A stretch of 64,000 nt of DNA. Source: Legionella sp. PC1000. Its GTDB lineage: Bacteria > Pseudomonadota > Gammaproteobacteria > Legionellales > Legionellaceae. The stretch covers positions 528,001 to 592,000 of the forward strand of contig NZ_CP059400.1 in the NCBI RefSeq assembly GCF_014109805.1, given 5' to 3'. Under the pieces are notes generated by a model, which was not told where the DNA came from, made no database searches, and saw only the letters and a list, made by a program, of their open reading frames with translations. Shown here in pieces: positions 45,311-53,748 of this stretch. A program made the position numbers and the translations under genes. Within the stretch, counting starts at the first letter, position 1. Each line of letters starts with the position of its first letter.

Positions 45311-45802
45311 ATGACCAAATATAAATTTGAACTTACGATACAAAACGAAAATATTCAGATATCAGCCAAAGAAAGATTAACAGGGGTAATACAGGGGTAT
45401 GTTCAATTAAGTTCTTCTATTACCTTGGAAAATAAAAAATTAATAGAAATAACCCAGCTCTACGTTAATAAAAATATGAGAGGTTTTGGATTGGGGGGGG
45501 AGCTTGCATCAAGAGCAATCGAGTATGCACTTAAAAAGAATAAAGGCATTCAAATGATGATACAACCTGGATCAGAAGGGTTTTGGAGGAAATATTTTAA
45601 TAACCGTTTTGATGGGAGGCGTATGACCTTATTTGGTGGAGAAGTTTTAAATACAAAACTATCTGACGGAGTGGTATTTGAAATATCTATGATTAGCTTA
45701 ATTAAAAACTATAAGTTTCCTTTGGATAAAAATTTACGATCTCCTGGAATTGAACGAATATGTCAGCATGTAAGTGGGAGCATTTTGACCACACAATTTT
45801 AA
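45311..45802 (+). CDS. GNAT-type N-acetyltransferase
   Basis: This is a 163-residue protein. The segment IEITQLYVNKNMRGFGLGGELASRAIEYALK is the acetyl-CoA-binding motif A of GNAT enzymes (RGFGLG fits R/Q-x-x-G-x-G/A). FWRKYFNNRFDGRRMTLF then fits motif B. It transfers an acetyl group to an unknown amine or protein. The ATG at 45311 is preferred to the GTG at 45302; neither has a strong SD. Confidence 0.65.
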   Translation: MTKYKFELTIQNENIQISAKERLTGVIQGYVQLSSSITLENKKLIEITQLYVNKNMRGFGLGGELASRAIEYALKKNKGIQMMIQPGSEGFWRKYFNNRFDGRRMTLFGGEVLNTKLSDGVVFEISMISLIKNYKFPLDKNLRSPGIERICQHVSGSILTTQF

Positions 45803-45811
45803 AGCGTATAA

Positions 45812-45863
45812 AATAACAGCGAACCCTATAATTTTAATAAAATTTATAGGGTTCGCTGTTATT
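45812..45863. terminator. Bidirectional terminator, 20-bp perfect stem
   Basis: AATAACAGCGAACCCTATAA (45812-45831) pairs perfectly with 45844-45863 across a 12-base AT loop. It lies exactly between convergent genes ending at 45802 and 45873. This is a strong bidirectional stop, though T-runs are short. Confidence 0.75.
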
Positions 45864-45872
45864 CCAAGCCTA

Positions 45873-46628
45873 TTAGAAATTAAAATAGCTTCTTTCATAG
45901 CAGTATAAGGTATGTTCCTTCTCTCTTATCATGACAGTGACAGTTTTTGGTGTTGAGAGAACTTTTACTTTTGTGATTTTACTGAGACTGCAAACACGTT
46001 CTGTGGAGTCAATACTTAAGAAATAAAAACCGTTTACAGGAGTTACGGTATCTGATAAGTAGTACACGTTGTTACGCAACTCTACATTAGTAAAAGTAGG
46101 AGCAGTTGTTACTCCAGTAATACTCACTTTGTTATTGACTTCTGTTACATTGGCATTTACATCCACGTTTGTAGCATCCACGTTGCTGGTGCTTTGGTTA
46201 ATATTTGTGTTGGAAGTTCCTTGCCCATTGCTTGAAGGCGTACTTGTGTCAGTAGAGGAAGGCGTACTTGTGTCAGTAGAGGAAGGCGTACTTGTGTCAG
46301 TAGAGGAAGGCGTACTTGTGTCAGTAGAGGAAGGCGTACTTGTGTCAGTAGAGGAAGGCGTACTTGTGTCAGTAGAGGAAGGCGTACTTGTGTCAGTAGA
46401 GGAAGGCGTACTTGTATCAGTAGAGGAAGGCGTACTTGTGTCAGTAGAGGAAGGCGTACTTGTGTCAGTGGAGGAAGGGGTACTTGTGTCACTAGATGGA
46501 GTGGACGTGGTCGAGTTTTGACCATTAGAGTTGGTATTTGCGCCATTAGGTTGCATGCCCGTATCAGCAAAAGCCATAGCGCTGCTTAAAAGCAGAGTTG
46601 TACATAAAATAGATCCTTTTTTGTTCAT
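45873..46628 (-). CDS. Secreted protein with Ser/Thr/Pro tandem repeat
   Basis: This 251-residue protein has a signal peptide (cut near AFA-DT) and an Asn/Ser-rich lead. It then has 11 near-perfect 8-residue units STDTSTPS (about residues 43-131), an Asn/Val-rich spacer, and a C-terminal domain of about 80 residues with two cysteines. The C-terminal pattern, VYYLSDTVTPVNGFYFLSIDSTERVCSLSKI to YCYERS, is like that of the small protein at 48021. The repeat is probably an extended, flexible, possibly O-glycosylated stalk. AAGGAG lies before the ATG. The function is unknown. A role in surface contact is a guess. Confidence 0.75.
   Translation of the reverse strand: MNKKGSILCTTLLLSSAMAFADTGMQPNGANTNSNGQNSTTSTPSSDTSTPSSTDTSTPSSTDTSTPSSTDTSTPSSTDTSTPSSTDTSTPSSTDTSTPSSTDTSTPSSTDTSTPSSTDTSTPSSTDTSTPSSNGQGTSNTNINQSTSNVDATNVDVNANVTEVNNKVSITGVTTAPTFTNVELRNNVYYLSDTVTPVNGFYFLSIDSTERVCSLSKITKVKVLSTPKTVTVMIREKEHTLYCYERSYFNF
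46237..46500 (-). repeat. 24-bp tandem repeat, 11 units, inside a coding gene
   Basis: Eleven consecutive 24-bp units begin GGCGTACTTGTGTCAGTAGA on the plus strand. Units 2-7 and 9 are identical; units 8, 10 and 11 differ at a few bases. The unit length is a multiple of three, so gain or loss of units changes repeat number but not the frame. This is a likely variable-number locus. Confidence 0.95.
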
Positions 46629-46980
46629 TTTCTTTCTCCTTAAAGTTTGGGAACAATAATAATATTAGACCATAGCCAGAATTTTGTTGGAAAGAAGGAG
46701 TTTATCAAGAACAATTATGCTATTTAATAATGACATACCTTTAATAAATCATGATTCCTCCCATGATTTCATTTAACGAATGAAATTGCATAGTGTGCAG
46801 CAAATGTAGATCTGGTACGAAGAGAGCTAAAAAATGAGAAATCATACACTTATTCTCAAATGGCCGAACTTATAGCCCTGATCTCTAAAGGATATTCCTA
46901 CTGCATTCACCGAAATTATGCTGGAAACCCCTTGGTCTAATGCGATTGGCTTTTCAACTCCGAGGGAGCTGGATTGTTTT
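46629..46980. other. Intergenic region with a possible gene relic
   Basis: Around 46840-46975 the plus strand has interrupted protein-like frames (for example SYTYSQMAELIALISKGYSY, then a stop, then CDWLFNSEGAGLFSIS). This may be a decayed gene. Nothing else was recognised, apart from the RBS of the repeat-protein gene at the left edge. Confidence 0.25.
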
Positions 46981-47634
46981 CTATTTCATACTTAAATCCA
47001 ATTCAGATTGGTTTGGCATTTCTTTGAAAATTTTACTCACCAAACCATCCATTTCTACTGATTCAGCCATTTTTCTAAAGAGCATATTAACAAAATCCCC
47101 TGCTTCAAGCGGCCAATGATCCTCAGGATTGGATTCGTTACTATTTTCTTTATTGATAAGGTGTTCATTTTCTTCTAACAAATCATTTACTGCTTTTTCA
47201 TCATATGCTACAAGGGCTCCTGAACGAATACTTAAAAAGCCACCTTTGGGAATTACTTTGTATTCTGCACTATCTACTATATGTATGTATTTTTTTTTGC
47301 TTGCATTATAAGCATACATCTCTTCGGGAAGCGGGTTAGGAATAATAAAGAATTTTAGCCCAGCTTTTTTCAATAACAGAGTCACTTGAAATAACTCAAA
47401 GCCAGAATTACGAATCTGCTCTAATGGCAAATATCCCAGTGCTTTTGATTTTCCAACCTGAGCCAAATCGCTCATTTGGGGATGGGAAAAAAAATCGCTG
47501 GGGATTTGATTTGGAGAAAACAAGGGCTTACTCTGAACGGGTTTTTCTTCAGGATTAATGATTGTTGTTTTACTGGAATCACTTTTTGATGGAGTTTTTT
47601 GTTTAATTAGCCTTTTAAATGCTTTCATAGGCAT
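46981..47634 (-). CDS. Hypothetical protein, candidate effector
   Basis: This is a 217-residue soluble protein with a Lys/Ser/Pro-rich disordered N-terminus. The alpha/beta middle has GFELFQVTLLLKKAGLKFFIIPNPLP and KKYIHIVDSAEYKVIPKGGFLSIRSGALVAYDEKAVNDLLEENEHL. The C-terminal helical tail is rich in acidic residues and Met. The ATG at 47634 is chosen over a TTG one codon earlier. No RBS is clear. The family is not recognised. Confidence 0.55.
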   Translation of the reverse strand: MPMKAFKRLIKQKTPSKSDSSKTTIINPEEKPVQSKPLFSPNQIPSDFFSHPQMSDLAQVGKSKALGYLPLEQIRNSGFELFQVTLLLKKAGLKFFIIPNPLPEEMYAYNASKKKYIHIVDSAEYKVIPKGGFLSIRSGALVAYDEKAVNDLLEENEHLINKENSNESNPEDHWPLEAGDFVNMLFRKMAESVEMDGLVSKIFKEMPNQSELDLSMK

Positions 47635-48020
47635 CAACTTGAATAATATTTATTCAAATTATAGGCAGAAAACTCGGGTACTTCAAAGAAATGGGTGACT
47701 TACAATCTGCAGAGCAATAAATATGCATAAAAAAGGGAGATATAAGTGGAAATGCTGGTTGTAATCAGCTGAATCTTCTAAACAATTCACTGAATGCACC
47801 CCTTGGGGACCCAACCTGTACTCTGATTTTTCCCAAGATCCTTAACGTGTGATTAAGAAACAGTTGTAAACAGCAAATGACGCTTGTTTTTTCATAGAGA
47901 CTCGGAAAGACTGTTCGAACAGAGTAAAATCGTGGCATCCTTGCTATTATTTGCGAATACTATCAATTGGGCTAATCTTTAGATAGAAGCAGAAAGGAGC
48001 AAATGTTGGAGGGATACAAA
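47635..48020. other. Intergenic region between divergent genes
   Basis: This 386-base AT-rich DNA lies between two divergent genes. It must hold both promoters. GGAGGG near 48008 is the RBS of the right gene. No RNA gene, repeat or operator was recognised. Confidence 0.35.
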
Positions 48021-48314
48021 ATGAAAAAATTAGTGATATCTTCTTTACTTACTGTATTGAGCACAGTAGCCCTGGCTGATAGCGTCATCGTAACAAAAAC
48101 GCACACATGGAAAAGCGTACCCATTACAGTAAATGCTGAAAAACATATTTATACTGTTGATCAGGGCAGCATCGTAGTACCTGGAAGTGAGTTTTATTAT
48201 ACTTATTCTGGTTATCGATGCCTAACTGAGAAAACAAATATTGTTGGTGTGAATGCAGTTGTATACCATGCAGGTATCACTGGCGGAAGTGATATCTATT
48301 GCTATCCCGAATAA
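48021..48314 (+). CDS. Small secreted protein with two-cysteine C-terminal domain
   Basis: This is a 97-residue protein from the ATG at 48021 (RBS GGAGGG); a frame extension to 48003 is less likely. The signal peptide MKKLVISSLLTVLSTVALADS is cut near ALA-DS. The mature 75 residues contain HIYTVDQGSIVVPGSEFYYTYSGYRCLTEKT and end IYCYPE, similar in layout to the C-terminal domain of the repeat protein at 45873. The two Cys may form a disulfide. The function is unknown. Confidence 0.7.
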   Translation: MKKLVISSLLTVLSTVALADSVIVTKTHTWKSVPITVNAEKHIYTVDQGSIVVPGSEFYYTYSGYRCLTEKTNIVGVNAVVYHAGITGGSDIYCYPE

Positions 48315-48645
48315 GTGTTAAGTAAAGTAGATTGTTCTAGTGAATAATCTGATTTAAGAATGTAATTGGGGCAGTTTGACTTGCGTTTTTATTAAATCAA
48401 GATAATTATTTGCGCATTTTTTTATTTATATAATAACTGATGAATAGTTCCAAAAAACTGATCAGATTCTTTGTTTTTCCTAATTTCTTTGAGCTAAGGC
48501 GCACCACAAGCTGCATGAATATAAAATGGAGTAGTTTGACACGAAAGTAATTTAAAAGTAATCGATAAAACATTAAAATTCCTGGAAGGATAATACCTAC
48601 TAAAATTATAGTCTATTTAAACTATATCGGATGTTGAACATGCCA
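48315..48645. other. Intergenic region, AT-rich
   Basis: This very AT-rich stretch has no convincing frame on either strand, repeat or RNA gene. I see nothing in it. Confidence 0.35.
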
Positions 48646-48861
48646 TTACGCAAGAGTAGGTTGGTTCTGACCAATGATACAAACTGATATAAAGAGAATA
48701 CTCAATATAATAATTGAACCATATTCATTCGTCCGTAGTCTCTTATCAACCTGATGTTCAGACTCTTTTGCATTGGTTTCTTTTTGTATGTCAGCCATTT
48801 TTTTTGCAACAAGTTCCATGCGGCTTTCTTGTACGGTTTCATAAGAAGCACGAACCAGCAT
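48646..48861 (-). CDS. Possible small tail-anchored protein
   Basis: This 71-codon frame encodes a charged helix (TVQESRMELVAKKMADIQKE then NAKESEHQVDKRLR) followed by a C-terminal hydrophobic segment, IIILSILFISVCIIG. It would be tail-anchored if real. No SD precedes the ATG. It lies 91 bases downstream of the F-box-like gene on the same strand and could also be a relic of a longer gene. Confidence 0.35.
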   Translation of the reverse strand: MLVRASYETVQESRMELVAKKMADIQKETNAKESEHQVDKRLRTNEYGSIIILSILFISVCIIGQNQPTLA

Positions 48862-48952
48862 GGATTCTGGGAGAGATTTGGACGCAATAATTTATGTTGG
48901 GATGCCACAAATATAAATTTTTGCGTCGCAAATGAGCGAGTTTTAGATGCAC

Positions 48953-49888
48953 TTATTGTATGGAACACTTTTCTTCGTTTTGTGGTTCAAGTACCGCCTC
49001 TTGTGTCTTTTTATGCTCTGATTGTAAGCTTTGTTTCAGCTCAGCCAATACGATTATGAGGTTATTTTTTCTTGCTTGCTTTGATTCGTCGGGCATCATG
49101 TTGTTATATGCATTATCTGCACTTAAGTTATTACAGACGATAAATGTGTCGCCTCTTTTCTGGATTTGGATTCCAGGAGTGTTTGGGCCACTATTGATAG
49201 CCAAAGTCGTATCATTGACTTTATACATTCCGTACTTGGTGTTCAGCGGAATGTTTTGTCTCAGAGGAAGTTCAGCAAACCATATTTTAAAAGGCTCATA
49301 AGTCGTTAAGGCGATGTGCGTACCAGTACTTTGCGAAAAGGCTACATTATTTTCTTCAAATGAGAAAAGCTGAATCTTGTTATAAAAAGCATGTGCTTTT
49401 TGCAATTCCTCTTTCATTTTCGTAGATGCATCGATTAAAGAAAGGTGCGGTTCAAGAAAACTAGCGAGCATATTGAGACAATCTTCAGGCAATTTTCCAA
49501 AAAAACTATCACGTGACGTTCTGCTTGTTTGGGCAAGAAGAGGTGCAAATTTCTTTATTTCGGGTTTAAATAAAAATCCATTTTGTTTAAGTTCATCCAT
49601 AAATTCCAAAAACTTAGGATGATTTGCGGCTTCGACTTTTGACTTGTCCCATTCAAAGCCATAAGCTGCTCTTAGCTCATAAGAATATTTATTAACTAAG
49701 GCTGTAAATTGTTCATTTACTTTAATGGATAAGTGGCCGGGAAACGTTTTCTCAAAATTTTCAATGAGTAAATTTGCATAGAAATTATTTTGAAAGCCAT
49801 GTCGTCCTGAATTGTTTTTTTCGAGATATTTAACATATTTTTCTTTCCAGGCAGAATAACTGATATTAATTTCTAAATTGTTTTGCAT
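48953..49888 (-). CDS. F-box-like candidate effector
   Basis: This is a 311-residue soluble protein. Around residues 131-157, GKLPEDCLNMLASFLEPHLS then LIDASTKM matches the F-box core (LPxE..xxIxxxLxxxxLxxLxxxS), used by several Legionella effectors to bind host Skp1 and steer ubiquitin ligases. The N-terminal part is helical (FYANLLIENFEKTFPGHLSIKVNEQF). The C-terminal half has beta strands (YGMYKVNDTTLAINSGPNTP) and an Glu/Gln-rich end. AGGAG precedes the ATG. Skp1 binding is inferred from the motif alone. Confidence 0.6.
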   Translation of the reverse strand: MQNNLEINISYSAWKEKYVKYLEKNNSGRHGFQNNFYANLLIENFEKTFPGHLSIKVNEQFTALVNKYSYELRAAYGFEWDKSKVEAANHPKFLEFMDELKQNGFLFKPEIKKFAPLLAQTSRTSRDSFFGKLPEDCLNMLASFLEPHLSLIDASTKMKEELQKAHAFYNKIQLFSFEENNVAFSQSTGTHIALTTYEPFKIWFAELPLRQNIPLNTKYGMYKVNDTTLAINSGPNTPGIQIQKRGDTFIVCNNLSADNAYNNMMPDESKQARKNNLIIVLAELKQSLQSEHKKTQEAVLEPQNEEKCSIQ

Positions 49889-50044
49889 GACATACTCCTG
49901 CGAATAAATATTAGGTGCGCCAGATTAGGATTGGTCTGTCAAAGAATATCGTGCCTGTATTAAGGTATAATTAAGTAACTACAGTAAATAGTGCAGGGTT
50001 CAATTAAAATCTATTGGTTCCGACTATGTTGCGTAACCATCAAT

Positions 50045-50776
50045 TCAAAATAGTTTTAGCTCTACTAAATAGATGACCATAGAATAAAGTACGCTAATAA
50101 CTAAAAATACGATTAATAAAGTCGTTAAAGTTGATTTAATATCAATAGACGTTTTCGGTTTTAAGAAAAAGGAATATGCCCCGAGGAAACCGCAAGCAGC
50201 ACCGAGCAGCGCACCACCTATTACATCGGTTAGCCAATGAACTTGCAGGACTATGCGAGCCATTGATTCGATTATAACTATAAGGCATGCAATGATTATA
50301 CCAAGCCAACGGGACGATATTTGTGGAATAATGAGGGCAGACAGAAAAGTAACATATGCGGAGCATAAAGTTACATGCCTACTTGGAAAAGCATAACTTG
50401 GTAGCGCGCTCGTTGATATTTCGGGTCTGGGATATGCTATAGCATTTTTTAGGACGTGCGCTAGAAAAGCTGCAATTAAAACGACACCGATTAAATGTAA
50501 AGCAAGCCACTGTTCCTTTTTTCCAAAAAGCATAACACTTGTAATGACAAAAGTTGGAATAACGATATATCTATCGCCGAATAACGAGAAAAAAATGCTC
50601 ATCCAATATAAATAATCATTTTGTAATTTTTTGATTAATAAATAGAAATCCATGTTAATTGATAAATAGGGGCTTTGAAGAAAAAGTGATCTTATGAGTA
50701 AAAAAAATAAAAGAACACATACTAAGGCACTGATTAATAAATAGAGTTTGTTATTTTTTATTTTATCTAATTCCAT
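50045..50776 (-). CDS. PAP2 family membrane phosphatase
   Basis: This 243-residue protein has six membrane helices. It carries the three PAP2 phosphatase motifs: KNAIAYPRP (KxxxxxxRP), PSRHVT in place of PSGH, and ARIVLQVHWLTDVIGG (SRxxxxxHxxxD with Ala for Ser). It would dephosphorylate lipid phosphates such as undecaprenyl pyrophosphate, phosphatidate or lipid A 1-phosphate at the periplasmic face. The His and Asp residues needed are present. AGGAAA lies before the ATG. It is a single gene. Confidence 0.85.
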   Translation of the reverse strand: MELDKIKNNKLYLLISALVCVLLFFLLIRSLFLQSPYLSINMDFYLLIKKLQNDYLYWMSIFFSLFGDRYIVIPTFVITSVMLFGKKEQWLALHLIGVVLIAAFLAHVLKNAIAYPRPEISTSALPSYAFPSRHVTLCSAYVTFLSALIIPQISSRWLGIIIACLIVIIESMARIVLQVHWLTDVIGGALLGAACGFLGAYSFFLKPKTSIDIKSTLTTLLIVFLVISVLYSMVIYLVELKLF

Positions 50777-51113
50777 TTTTTTTCCTAGAAGTAATATGCA
50801 TTGTGTAATTTCCTTGTTGATATAATATTCAGGGATATTTTTATCAGCAGGAGAGTATTTTAATTTTTATCTATTTTTTTCCTTCTTTTAAAAATTATAG
50901 CTAAAGAAATTCCTTAAAAAATCTAAGCGATATAAAATTCTTTAAATTGATCATTAATTTAAATTGCCGATTCTAGAATTTTTAATAAGGCAGGCGGGTG
51001 GTTTGCTTGGGAATTGAGATTGTTCATAGCGCTCGGATAGTGATCAAAGTGGTGCTAAACAAATATTTGTATTAGTCTTAATATAGGATGTTCTTTTATC
51101 TGAAGGAATAGAT
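50777..51113. other. Intergenic region between divergent genes
   Basis: This 337-base AT-rich gap lies between the PAP2 gene and the small-protein gene at 51114. AAGGAA near 51101 is the RBS of the right gene. No further element was recognised. Confidence 0.35.
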
Positions 51114-51527
51114 ATGACGATGCAAAATTTAGGGCAATTTTATAATGGATTGAGTGATCGCCTGGCTAATAAAAACTATACTGAAGTGAGGCCAGTGCCC
51201 CCTTTAGATTTGGCGTTTTTAAAGCAATCAATGGGTGGTTTAATTCCTAAAGTAATTGGCGTAACAAACTCAATCAATTCTACGGACTCTCCAGCAACTA
51301 CTTTTCAATACGCTACACCATGGTTTAAAAAATTGCTTGGAAATGGCGGCGCAGGCGCCTTGGTATATATTTATTGGCAACCAACAGCTACAACTGTAGA
51401 TGAAGTAATGAAATTGGGCAGTGGTATGTTGGGTTATGGCCAGGTTATTGCTGGGGTTTATGATCTTTTCAGCAATCATTATTGGATGTCAGATCATATG
51501 AATTGGCCTCAAGAAATTTTTCACTAG
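51114..51527 (+). CDS. Hypothetical small protein
   Basis: This 137-residue protein has no signal peptide. It has a Gly-rich hydrophobic part (KLLGNGGAGALVYIYWQPTA, then MKLGSGMLGYGQVIAGVYDLF) and ends NHYWMSDHMNWPQEIFH. It lies two bases upstream of the membrane-protein gene on the same strand, so the two are probably cotranscribed. RBS AAGGAA is good. The family is not recognised. Confidence 0.6.
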   Translation: MTMQNLGQFYNGLSDRLANKNYTEVRPVPPLDLAFLKQSMGGLIPKVIGVTNSINSTDSPATTFQYATPWFKKLLGNGGAGALVYIYWQPTATTVDEVMKLGSGMLGYGQVIAGVYDLFSNHYWMSDHMNWPQEIFH

Positions 51528-51529
51528 AC

Positions 51530-52798
51530 ATGGGTCAGGCCTTGGATCAGGGAATGCAGATTGATAGATGGATTCAATATATACTAAGACCGTATCTTAT
51601 TCTTATTTTTATATTAACAGCACTAGGAAGCTGGCAAGCATTTTTAACCCATAGTAGATGGCATATGGGTGATTGGCTTATCAATTACCAAGGAGGATTT
51701 ATTCGAAGGGGACTTTTAGGAGAAGTTCTTTATCAACTGTCGGTATATTCGTCTGTTAGCCTCGGTTTTTACGTATTCATATGTCTCATTTTTTTTAATG
51801 CTCTCTTTTTGTTGTTTTCATTTCTTTTATTAAAAAGGCAACCCTTTTTATCTCCTTATATCTTGCTTATTTTTTCTCCATTTATATTTGCTTTTCCCAT
51901 TAATAGCGTTGATCATTTTGAAAGTATAGGTGGCTATTTTAAAGACTGTATTTATTATTGTGTACTGGCTTTTATTGGTTGGTCTGCTGTGAGGTATCAA
52001 GAAAAGACATTTGAAAAAATTTATTATTTTACTTTGCTGTGTTATCCCTTGCTCATTTTAACTCATGAAGTTTTTGCTGTTTTTTTGCCCTACCTTGTTG
52101 TGGTGTATTTGACAAAAGTGAAGCTTGACAGGAAACGAGTTCTCCTAAATTTAAGTCTGCTCAGTTTATCTATCATTAGTTTTGTTTTGTGTATTGTGTT
52201 TAAAGGAAATGATATACAAGTCACCGCGATTTATAACTCTCTGCTCACTCGATACCCAGTACCAATTAATGGTTCTATAGGGTGGTTAGGCGCACCAATG
52301 AAAATTGCTATGGAGCGAGTGCTTATTCAAATTCAATCCAATTCTTATTTTAAAATTTATGGCTTCATTCTATTGTTTTCATCTATTGCATTTTTACCTG
52401 TTATGCAGCAATTAAAATTTATTTTTAAAAATAAAATATCTCTTTTTTTGTGTTTGGTTGCATTAATAGGCACTCTTGCATTATGTTGTATTGCTATTGA
52501 TTGGGGGCGCTTTATTCGCTTTAATCTTGTTTCCTTATTTATTTTATCATTAGTGGGAGGGGCGTTAATGCCCAGGAAAAATGAGGAGATCCAATCAAGC
52601 CATAGATTTCATTCCTATAGAATATACTCCCTTTTTTATATAGGTATATTTCTATTCACTTTAAGTTATGCCTTTTTGTGGCGTATTCCCAGTTGCTGTA
52701 ATTATCGTCCGCCCATTTCTGATTTTGCCACCAATAATTTAATTTGGGCTTATCAAACCTATAAAAAAATAATTTACGAGATCGTTTCATCATTTTAG
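51530..52798 (+). CDS. Multi-pass membrane protein, function unknown
   Basis: This is a 422-residue protein from the ATG at 51530; 51554 is an alternative. It has about 10-11 hydrophobic segments. The first loop WHMGDWLINYQGGFIRRGLLGEVLYQLS is polar, with Arg and Asp residues, as in the first extracytoplasmic loop of lipid-linked glycosyltransferases. Later SVDHFESIGGYFKDCIYY and ILTHEVFAVFLPY follow. It could be a polyprenyl-linked sugar transferase or polymerase. No decisive motif was seen. It probably forms an operon with the 51114 gene. Confidence 0.6.
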   Translation: MGQALDQGMQIDRWIQYILRPYLILIFILTALGSWQAFLTHSRWHMGDWLINYQGGFIRRGLLGEVLYQLSVYSSVSLGFYVFICLIFFNALFLLFSFLLLKRQPFLSPYILLIFSPFIFAFPINSVDHFESIGGYFKDCIYYCVLAFIGWSAVRYQEKTFEKIYYFTLLCYPLLILTHEVFAVFLPYLVVVYLTKVKLDRKRVLLNLSLLSLSIISFVLCIVFKGNDIQVTAIYNSLLTRYPVPINGSIGWLGAPMKIAMERVLIQIQSNSYFKIYGFILLFSSIAFLPVMQQLKFIFKNKISLFLCLVALIGTLALCCIAIDWGRFIRFNLVSLFILSLVGGALMPRKNEEIQSSHRFHSYRIYSLFYIGIFLFTLSYAFLWRIPSCCNYRPPISDFATNNLIWAYQTYKKIIYEIVSSF

Positions 52799-52921
52799 AT
52801 TGTGCATGCAGATGCCGAAAAAAATCCCGAAGCGGACTTTAAGGGAAGTTAAGTAATGGTGAAATCAGCAAGGTAGCCCGTTTGCAAGCAAACGGACTGT
52901 ATTTCCATTTAGATGAAAAAC

Positions 52922-53263
52922 TCAAGGTTTTTGCCAAATGGGGGCTCCGGTATGTCTGTTAAGGCAGGTAATGTAAGTTTTTGTCCCTTTACGGTCTTTA
53001 GAAAAAATAAAAACAAAATCACCTGCAATTTGCCATGATAATATTTTGGCATGGAAGGGAACATTCCATAAACGCACCCCGGCATAAGTGTAGGCAGTGA
53101 CGTGATCCTCACTATCGAAAGTTGAAATAACCATCACCGAATCAGGGGTGAGCTTCATTCGCTCTTGCTGGAAATCATAATCCTCTGTCGGAACAGTCGA
53201 CGCTTGAGTGATTAGAGCAGTGGAAAATAACAAGCCAAGCAACACCATACGAAACAATTTCAT
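52922..53263 (-). CDS. Small secreted beta-rich protein (PQQ-propeller-blade-like)
   Basis: This is a 113-residue protein from the ATG at 53263, which has AGAGG upstream; the frame extends to 53371 without support. The signal peptide is cut near TQA-ST. The mature part reads like one or two blades of a PQQ-type beta-propeller: TAYTYAGVRLWNVPF, DFVFIFSKDRKG and TYITCLNRHTGAPIWQKP, with the typical G-x-x-x-W strand ends. A single blade cannot close a propeller, so it may pair with another protein. Role unknown. Confidence 0.6.
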   Translation of the reverse strand: MKLFRMVLLGLLFSTALITQASTVPTEDYDFQQERMKLTPDSVMVISTFDSEDHVTAYTYAGVRLWNVPFHAKILSWQIAGDFVFIFSKDRKGTKTYITCLNRHTGAPIWQKP

Positions 53264-53748
53264 ATTAAACCTCTTGAATGTAAATGAAGATATACCCTCT
53301 ATAGTCAACTTTCCCAGGGCGGACAGGATAATTCGATTCAAGTATCGTAAGAATCCCTGCGGACAATACAATTATTCTGCATCTTTGTAAACTGCTTGGG
53401 ATTGCTGATAATTTAAGAGATTGGAAAAAGCATAGGCTCGATAAATTTGAAACGCTTTACTTCAAAGTATGATGCTATGAGCCAGCATTTGAACTGATTG
53501 ACGTTCGAATCAATTTATAATAGCGTATTCAAGTTGCAGGATATAAGGGATGAGATCGATAAGGAATAATTATGGGCACCTTTTTAGTTTTGTTTATTCT
53601 GCAGGAACTAAGGGTAATGTAGGTCTTTCTATGCCCGAGTCAGCAGCGATTCAATACCCCTCAATCACTTAACTACTGGTGATGCCCTATGCTGATGCAC
53701 TTGTATGGGCGATAACTAGATAATTCATTTATTCAATTAGGACTCTAC
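53264..53748. other. Intergenic region between divergent genes
   Basis: This 485-base region holds the promoters of the divergent blade-like and GMC genes. AGGAC just before 53749 is the only RBS-like site for the right gene. No gene, hairpin or repeat family was recognised here. Confidence 0.35.

Noticed and set aside
46069..46521. Long plus-strand frame opposite the Ser/Thr/Pro repeat gene
   Set aside because: It arises only because the 24-bp tandem repeat is open in several frames. The minus-strand frame has a signal peptide, an RBS and a proper C-terminal domain.
48702..48968. 88-codon minus-strand frame between the F-box-like gene and the small tail-anchored frame
   Set aside because: No RBS; composition is poor, and it overlaps both neighbours in another frame.
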